Source: an uncultured Ellagibacter sp. (GTDB taxonomy: Bacteria > Actinomycetota > Coriobacteriia > Coriobacteriales > Eggerthellaceae). Taken from it: a stretch of DNA of 43,576 bases. Location of the stretch: assembly GCA_934654815.1 (NCBI GenBank), contig CAKUGU010000018.1, forward strand, positions 1-43,576, read 5' to 3'. Of this stretch, positions 39,710 to 43,576 are shown one piece after another. Positions within the stretch are counted from its first letter, which is position 1; each line of letters opens with the position of its first letter. The notes under the pieces are model-generated. The model saw only the letters and a program-made list of their open reading frames with translations, was not told the origin of the DNA and did not search any database. The translations under genes were made by a program, and so were the position numbers.

Positions 39710-41671
39710 ATGGCTGAAGAAACCACCAACCCAGTTATCGAAGACGACCCGATCGAGGTGCGCAAGGCGAAGCGCGCCGCCCTTATCGAGGCAGGTGAGA
39801 ACCCGTACGGGCACGCGTTCCACTACTCGCATCACCTGGCCGACCTTGACGAGAAGTACGCCGAACTCGAAGACGGCGCCTCCACCGAGGACGAAGTCGA
39901 CGTCGCCGGCCGCATCATGGCCAAGCGCCTGCAGGGCAAGATCATGTTCCTCGAGCTGCGCGACGCCACGGGCGACATCCAGCTGTTCTGCCGTATCAAC
40001 GCGCTTGGCGAAGACGTGTTCGCCAAGATGAAGGAACTCGACGTGGGCGACTGGATCGGCGTCCACGGCACGATGATGCGCACCAAGCGCGGCCAGCTCT
40101 CCGTCGCCGTCACCGGCTTCGAGCTTTTGTCGAAGTCGCTGCGCCCGCTGCCCGAGAAGTTCCATGGCCTGGCCGACAAGGAAACGCGCTACCGCCAGCG
40201 CTACATCGACCTCGTCATGAACCCCGAGGTGAAGCAGGTCTTCGAGAAGCGCTTCAAGATCGTCGCCGCCATCCGCCGTTACATGGAGCAGCAGGGCTTC
40301 TTCGAGGTTGAAACGCCGTTTCTGCATCCCATCCTGGGCGGTGCGAACGCGAAGCCGTTCGTCACGCACTTCAACGCGCTCGACCGCGACTACTTCCTGC
40401 GCATCGCGACCGAGCTGCCCCTGAAGCGCCTGCTCGTGGGCGGTTTCGAGAAGGTCTTCGAAATCGGCCGCCAGTTCCGCAACGAGGGCATGGACCCGTA
40501 CCACAACCCCGAGTTCACCACGATGGAGGCCTACCAGGCGTTCTCCGACCTCGACGGCATGATGGACCTCACGCAAGGGTTCATCCAGGCCGCCGCGATG
40601 GAGGCGTGCGGTACGCTTCAGGTCACCTACCAGGGTACCGACATCGACCTGTCGGGCGAATGGCGCCGCGCTACCATGATGGAGCTCGCGAGCGAGTACG
40701 CCGGCGAGGAGGTTTCCTTCGACCGCACGCGCGAGGAACTCGTCTCCATCCTGGAGAAGAACGGCGGGCATGCGGAAGACGCCTGGGGCAAGGGCAAGCT
40801 TATCAGCGAGATTTTCGAGGCCGTGGCCGAGGAGAAGCTCGTGCAGCCCACCTTCGTGTGCGATCACCCGCTCGAGATTTCCCCGCTCGCGAAGAAGAAG
40901 GCCGACAACCCCGAGCTCACCGAGCGCTTCGAGCTGTTCATCTGCGGCCATGAGTACGCCAACGCCTTCAGCGAGCTGAACGACCCGGTCGACCAGGCCG
41001 AACGCTTCCGCGCGCAGGTCGAGGCGAAGGACATGGGCGACGACGAGGCCATGGGCTACGACGCCGACTACATCCGCGCGCTTGAGTACGGTATGCCGCC
41101 GGCGGGCGGCGTGGGCGTGGGCATCGACCGCTTGACCATGCTGCTCACGGACTCCGCAACCATCCGCGACGTGCTGCTTTTCCCGCATATGCGTGACGAG
41201 ACTCCGAGCGCCGGCAAGGCTGCTGCGGCCGCTGCTCGCGTCGCGGCTCTCGCGAAGGCCGAGGAAGAACCCGAGCCCATCGACTTCTCGAAGGTGGTCA
41301 TCGAGCCCCTGTTCGAGGAACAGGTCGACTTCGACACCTTCAGCAAGTCGGATTTCCGCGCGGTGAAGGTGAAGGAATGCGTCGCCGTGCCGAAGAGCAA
41401 GAAGCTGCTGCAGTTCACGCTCGACGACGGTACCGGCGAAGACCGCATCATCCTGTCGGGCATCCACGCCTACTACGAGCCCGAGGAACTCGTCGGCAAG
41501 ACGCTCATCGCCATCGTGAACCTGCCGCCGCGCAAGATGATGGGCATCGCTTCCTGCGGCATGCTGCTTTCAGCTGTGCACGAGGAAAAGATCGACGACG
41601 ACACCACCGAGGAGCGCCTGAACCTCCTCATGGTGAGCGATCGCATCCCAGCAGGCGCCAAGCTGTACTAA
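39710..41671 (+). CDS. lysS: Lysyl-tRNA synthetase with C-terminal tRNA-binding domain
   Basis: A class II LysRS of 653 residues, about 150 longer than usual. The anticodon-binding OB fold is at about 65-150 (VAGRIMAKRLQGKIMFLEL), motif 2 at about 249 (FEIGRQFRNEGMDPYHNPEF), and motif 3 at about 466 (GVGVGIDRLTMLLTDS). The usual end (RDVLLFPHMR) is followed by an Ala-rich linker and, from about 545, a Trbp111/EMAPII-like tRNA-binding domain (DFRAVKVKECVAVPKSKKLLQFTLD, NLPPRKMMGIASCGMLLSA) like that at the MetRS C-terminus. ATG 39710 follows AAAGGA; the open frame upstream crosses the fold-back leader and is not coding. Confidence 0.93.
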   Translation: MAEETTNPVIEDDPIEVRKAKRAALIEAGENPYGHAFHYSHHLADLDEKYAELEDGASTEDEVDVAGRIMAKRLQGKIMFLELRDATGDIQLFCRINALGEDVFAKMKELDVGDWIGVHGTMMRTKRGQLSVAVTGFELLSKSLRPLPEKFHGLADKETRYRQRYIDLVMNPEVKQVFEKRFKIVAAIRRYMEQQGFFEVETPFLHPILGGANAKPFVTHFNALDRDYFLRIATELPLKRLLVGGFEKVFEIGRQFRNEGMDPYHNPEFTTMEAYQAFSDLDGMMDLTQGFIQAAAMEACGTLQVTYQGTDIDLSGEWRRATMMELASEYAGEEVSFDRTREELVSILEKNGGHAEDAWGKGKLISEIFEAVAEEKLVQPTFVCDHPLEISPLAKKKADNPELTERFELFICGHEYANAFSELNDPVDQAERFRAQVEAKDMGDDEAMGYDADYIRALEYGMPPAGGVGVGIDRLTMLLTDSATIRDVLLFPHMRDETPSAGKAAAAAARVAALAKAEEEPEPIDFSKVVIEPLFEEQVDFDTFSKSDFRAVKVKECVAVPKSKKLLQFTLDDGTGEDRIILSGIHAYYEPEELVGKTLIAIVNLPPRKMMGIASCGMLLSAVHEEKIDDDTTEERLNLLMVSDRIPAGAKLY

Positions 41672-41691
41672 GCATCTGCTTGAACCGCTAT

Positions 41692-41727
41692 AAGCCGCTC
41701 GAGGGCGAAAGCCTTTCGAGCGGCTTT
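41692..41727 (+). terminator. Terminator of lysS
   Basis: AAGCCGCTCGA (41692-41702) and TCGAGCGGCTT (41716-41726) form a perfect 11-bp stem, followed by TCTGTATT. Confidence 0.85.
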
Positions 41728-41756
41728 CTGTATTATGTATACGTATCCGCTCTGCA

Positions 41757-41783
41757 TTAGCACTCGCTTGACAAGAGTGCTAG
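41757..41783. promoter_or_regulatory. CIRCE element (HrcA operator) at clpC
   Basis: TTAGCACTC (41757-41765), nine bases, then GAGTGCTAG (41775-41783): the consensus TTAGCACTC-N9-GAGTGCTAA with one change at the last base. The spacer contains TTGACA (41768-41773), and TGCTAGTAT (41778-41786) can serve as an extended -10, so HrcA would block polymerase. It lies 45 bases before clpC. Confidence 0.9.
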
Positions 41784-41828
41784 TATGGGTCGCAAATCAG
41801 CTAACTACCTTGCGAGAAACGAGGACGC

Positions 41829-43576
<1,748 letters not shown>

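Overview
The window reads as chromosomal DNA from a high-GC Gram-positive anaerobe, most probably an actinobacterium of the class Coriobacteriia (Eggerthellaceae-like). The reasons are strong G/C third positions, tandem YhgE/Pip proteins, an SLH-domain surface protein, a class B sortase, covalent-flavin redox genes with ApbE, a PuuP-like permease beside a formamidase, and ClpC under a CIRCE element. No rRNA gene or other clade-specific marker is present, so the placement is inference.

Layout. 1-1887: suf Fe-S assembly genes (sufC, 5' part of sufB) on the minus strand, facing away from an Rrf2/IscR-type regulator, with a near-consensus promoter and a perfect palindromic operator between them. 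1888-2369: an intergenic region with nested inverted repeats. 2370-8678: two YhgE/Pip membrane proteins and an M18 aminopeptidase. 8854-10599: an orphan hybrid histidine kinase. 10785-13296 (minus): an acetamidase/formamidase and an APC permease. 13423-16049: a preQ1-I riboswitch with terminator, then queD-queE-queC-queF. 16050-17968: an accessory patch with a 15-copy pentanucleotide repeat and a PD-(D/E)XK-like gene bracketed by two pairs of one repeat family. 17969-19267 (minus): metY. 19666-28226: a small membrane protein, a class B sortase overlapping purF, purM, an inserted patch with a RelB/RelE-type toxin-antitoxin pair, purN, an XdhC-family gene and purH. 28412-30087: an UPF0104-type membrane protein and a hotdog thioesterase. 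30311-38144: a surface protein combining a Treponema Tp47-like region with SLH repeats, then a tight six-gene unit of two FMN-binding proteins, a NapH-like Fe-S membrane protein, ApbE, a NusG-II protein and a Gx-transporter/EcfT fusion. 38225-43576: tRNA-Pro(CGG), tatA, greA, lysS with an extra tRNA-binding domain, and the 5' part of clpC.

How the parts work together. The que genes make preQ1 from the QueD substrate, and their leader senses preQ1. purF, purM, purN and purH cover four steps or step-pairs of IMP synthesis. The most notable block is 30311-38144. It looks like an extracytoplasmic flavin-based electron-transfer module: the Fe-S membrane protein could pass electrons outward to membrane-anchored domains flavinylated by ApbE. 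The NusG-II and Gx/EcfT proteins resemble the EetA/EetB accessory pair of Gram-positive extracellular electron transfer loci. The SLH/Tp47-like protein just upstream is an attractive but unproven surface partner.

Limits. All assignments come from reading the sequence and translations. No database search or structure prediction was run. Promoters are given only where the boxes are readable, and many starts have credible alternatives, stated per entry.
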